From Pseudoselenomonas ruminantium (GTDB lineage: Bacteria; Bacillota; Negativicutes; Selenomonadales; Selenomonadaceae), in NCBI GenBank assembly GCA_002448495.1, contig DJYL01000119.1, positions 1 to 7,753 of the forward strand: a stretch of DNA of 7,753 nt, written 5' to 3'. Below the pieces are notes generated by a model. That model was not told where the DNA came from, did no database searches, and was given only the letters and a program-made list of their open reading frames with translations. Position 1 is the stretch's first letter. Every line of letters starts with the position of its first letter. Both the position numbers and the translations under genes were made by a program. Shown one piece after another: positions 6,066 through 7,753 of this stretch.

Positions 6066-7079
6066 ATGGACAAAATAAATGTCACCCAGCAAAATATAAA
6101 ACATAAACGCAAGCTGCTGGCGCAGCGACGCCGACGGGCGCGGCTGCGGCTGCTCATCCTGCTGCTCTTTTTGGGCGTAGTTCTCACGGGCATCCTTTTT
6201 GCCGGTTATGCGCTGGTTTCTCTGGGTGCACGGCTTAATCAGGAATATCAGGCCATGTACGAGGGATATAATCAGCGGCAGCAGGCACGGCGGGGGCAGA
6301 TAGACCCACGCTTTGACGGCTATACCAATGTGCTGATTATCGGTCTTGATGATGGTGTGGATATTGACGGCGGTACGGAGAAAAAGGCTGATGGCATTGT
6401 GGTGGCCAGCTTTGAGAATAGTACCGGCAAGCTGCGTTTTATCCATATCCCGCAGGATACATGGGTGAATGTTACGGGCAGCAAAGAGCAGATGAAGATG
6501 AAATATCTTTATGCCATGGGCGGGGCACCGATGATGACTCGTCAGGTCAATGCCCTGCTGGGCATTTCTATTCATCAGTACATTGTGCTGGATATGCAGG
6601 TCTTCAGCGAGTTGATTGATGCTATCGGCGGCGTAGACATTTATGTGGAGCAGAATATGAATTATGATGATGCCGAGGGCGGCATTGCGATTCATCTGCC
6701 ACAGGGATATCAACATTTAGATGGACAGCAGGCCCAGCAATATCTGCGCTATCGCAGTGATGATTTGGATGATTTGGGGCGTATGCAGCGGCAGCAGCGT
6801 TTTTGCAAGGCGCTCTATCAGAATCTTTTACAGTTTAAGACTTTGACGAAGCTGCCTGCTATTGCGGATATTATCAAGCAGCGAGTGGAAACCAGTGCGG
6901 AGATTTTTGATTCCATGTATTTGGCAAATACCTTGCGGCATTTGAGTAATGTACCGCCAGAGAGCATTATCCTGCCAGGGGAACCGGCAGCGGATGACCC
7001 ATCCATATGGGTGCTGGATGATGCTGCTATGGAGCAGCGCATACAGGAGCTTTTTCCCGAGACGGGAGCTAAGGATTAA
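6066..7079 (+). CDS. LCP (LytR-CpsA-Psr) family membrane-anchored protein
   Basis: LCP proteins transfer lipid-linked glycopolymers onto peptidoglycan on the outer face of the cytoplasmic membrane. This 337-residue protein has a very basic cytoplasmic N-terminus (KHKRK, QRRRRAR at 12-26), one membrane helix at about 28-53 and an external LCP domain at about 85-255. The core GRMQRQQRF at 238-246 and LRYR at 227-230 are intact, as are IGGVDIYV at 187-194 and the LDGQQAQQYLRYR region. Two usual arginines are altered: the IPRDT motif reads IPQDT (Q130), and the RSDT motif reads KADG (107-110); the GxDxR motif reads GLDDG. AGAAGG at 6052-6057 supports the ATG at 6066. The polymer it handles is unknown, because Negativicutes lack classical teichoic acids. 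A sequence-diverged or non-catalytic role is possible. Confidence 0.88.
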   Translation: MDKINVTQQNIKHKRKLLAQRRRRARLRLLILLLFLGVVLTGILFAGYALVSLGARLNQEYQAMYEGYNQRQQARRGQIDPRFDGYTNVLIIGLDDGVDIDGGTEKKADGIVVASFENSTGKLRFIHIPQDTWVNVTGSKEQMKMKYLYAMGGAPMMTRQVNALLGISIHQYIVLDMQVFSELIDAIGGVDIYVEQNMNYDDAEGGIAIHLPQGYQHLDGQQAQQYLRYRSDDLDDLGRMQRQQRFCKALYQNLLQFKTLTKLPAIADIIKQRVETSAEIFDSMYLANTLRHLSNVPPESIILPGEPAADDPSIWVLDDAAMEQRIQELFPETGAKD

Positions 7080-7118
7080 AGAGGATTAATGGTGAATTTA
7101 TAAATACGGAGGATTAAC

Positions 7119-7463
7119 ATGACGATTGAAGAAATGAGTCAGGCAGTTTGCAAGGCAGCCAGCGACAAGAAGGCAAGAGATATTGTGGTTATGGATATGC
7201 GGGGAATTTCCCCGTCTACGGATTATTTTGTCATTTGCTCTGCGAACACGGCTACACAGGTGCGGGCTATTGCCGACAATATTGAAGATGAACTGGGCGA
7301 GGCCGGTGTGGAATTCAATCACAAGGAAGGCTATCGCGAAGGTGAATGGGTTCTTTTGGATTACGGTGATGTGGTGGCCCATGTCTTTATGCAGGAAGCC
7401 CGTGAATATTATGCCTTGGAACAGCTGTGGGGCGATGCCAAACTTTCTGTTTACGAGGATTAA
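7119..7463 (+). CDS. rsfS: Ribosome silencing factor RsfS
   Basis: RsfS binds ribosomal protein L14 on the 50S subunit and blocks joining with the 30S subunit, slowing translation when nutrients are short. The 114-residue protein has the family pattern throughout: DIVVMDMRGISPSTDYFVIC at 21-40, ANTATQVRAIAD at 42-53, and the diagnostic C-terminal EGEWVLLDYGDVVAHVF at 74-90 followed by REYYALEQLWGDA at 95-107. ACGGAGGA at about 7106-7113 supports the ATG at 7119. It lies 39 bases after the LCP gene and 6 bases before cvfB. Together with obg, yhbY and rpmA it makes this region rich in large-subunit functions. Confidence 0.96.
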   Translation: MTIEEMSQAVCKAASDKKARDIVVMDMRGISPSTDYFVICSANTATQVRAIADNIEDELGEAGVEFNHKEGYREGEWVLLDYGDVVAHVFMQEAREYYALEQLWGDAKLSVYED

Positions 7464-7469
7464 CGGCTC

Positions 7470-7753
7470 ATGGATGAACAAAAAAAACGCAAGTACGGTC
7501 CGAGTTCGGTAGCCAAGCTCAAAGTGGTGCGTGAGTCGGAAATGGGGGCTTTTCTGGATGCGGAAACAGGCAGCACCAATGACGATATTCTGCTGCATAA
7601 AAATCAGCAGACTGCCCCCGTGCATATCGGCGATGAGGTGGAGGTATTTTTGTATCTTGACCCAAATCGCAAGCTTACTGCGAGTATGCACCTGCCTAGA
7701 ATGAAGGAGGGACAGATTGCCCGCCTTAAGGTGATTAATGTAAGCCGGGATGG
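7470..7753 (+). CDS. cvfB: CvfB-like S1-domain RNA-binding protein (5' part only)
   Basis: The frame opens with ATG at 7470, six bases after rsfS, and stays open for 94 full codons to the window edge. GAGGA at 7455-7459, inside the end of rsfS, can serve as ribosome-binding site. The start MDEQKKRKYGPSSVAKLKVV leads into a first S1-like unit (VVRESEMGAFLD at 19-30, ILLHKNQ at 40-46, GDEVEVFLYLD at 54-64) and the beginning of a second (GQIARLKVINVSRDG from 81). This tandem layout and the GDxVxVFxYxD motif are characteristic of CvfB/YitL, which has several S1 domains and a winged-helix end and affects expression of many genes in staphylococci. The rest, including the winged helix, is outside the window. 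Confidence 0.8.
   Translation, partial: MDEQKKRKYGPSSVAKLKVVRESEMGAFLDAETGSTNDDILLHKNQQTAPVHIGDEVEVFLYLDPNRKLTASMHLPRMKEGQIARLKVINVSRD

Noticed and set aside
5781..6716. 311-codon open frame on the minus strand opposite yqeK and the LCP gene
   Set aside because: It spans parts of two well-supported genes on the other strand and shows no domain; an antisense shadow.
7098..7691. 197-codon open frame on the minus strand opposite rsfS and cvfB
   Set aside because: It is antisense to two recognised genes and has no family features.

Overview
The window is a stretch of core bacterial chromosome with every gene on the + strand. The Firmicute-type L27 with a cleavable N-terminal extension, the gene order obg-yhbY-proB-proA-nadD-yqeK-LCP-rsfS-cvfB, and the protein sequences point to a Negativicutes (diderm Firmicutes) genome, most likely a Selenomonas-like member of the Selenomonadales. 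That assignment is inferred from gene order and protein style, not from a database match.

Layout. Bases 1-53 hold the last codons of an upstream gene, probably prp, the protease that trims L27. rpmA (L27, 59-349) follows. The 303 bases between rpmA and obg contain no gene. They hold two consecutive intrinsic terminators (362-394 and 433-476) and then a block of three hairpins (510-606) that looks like a dispersed repeat or small non-autonomous element. From obg (653) to the right edge no terminator is visible and the genes are tightly packed: obg, yhbY, proB, proA, a 52-codon membrane-protein gene, nadD, yqeK, an LCP-family gene, rsfS, and the 5' part of cvfB, which runs off the window. Gaps are 39 bases or less and three junctions overlap, so this is probably one operon or a few nested transcription units.

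Functionally there are three themes. Ribosome biogenesis and translation: L27 and its protease, Obg, YhbY, RsfS and the S1-domain protein CvfB. Small-molecule metabolism: the first two steps of proline synthesis (ProB, ProA), NAD synthesis (NadD) and Ap4A breakdown (YqeK). Cell envelope: one LCP-type phosphotransferase.

Most of the window is conserved housekeeping sequence, and I do not see a new defence, mobile or biosynthetic system. The points most worth a second look are the small single-pass membrane protein gene coupled at both ends between proA and nadD (4715-4873), the triple-hairpin repeat in front of obg, and the LCP protein, which lacks two arginines of the family signature and sits in a lineage without classical teichoic acids.
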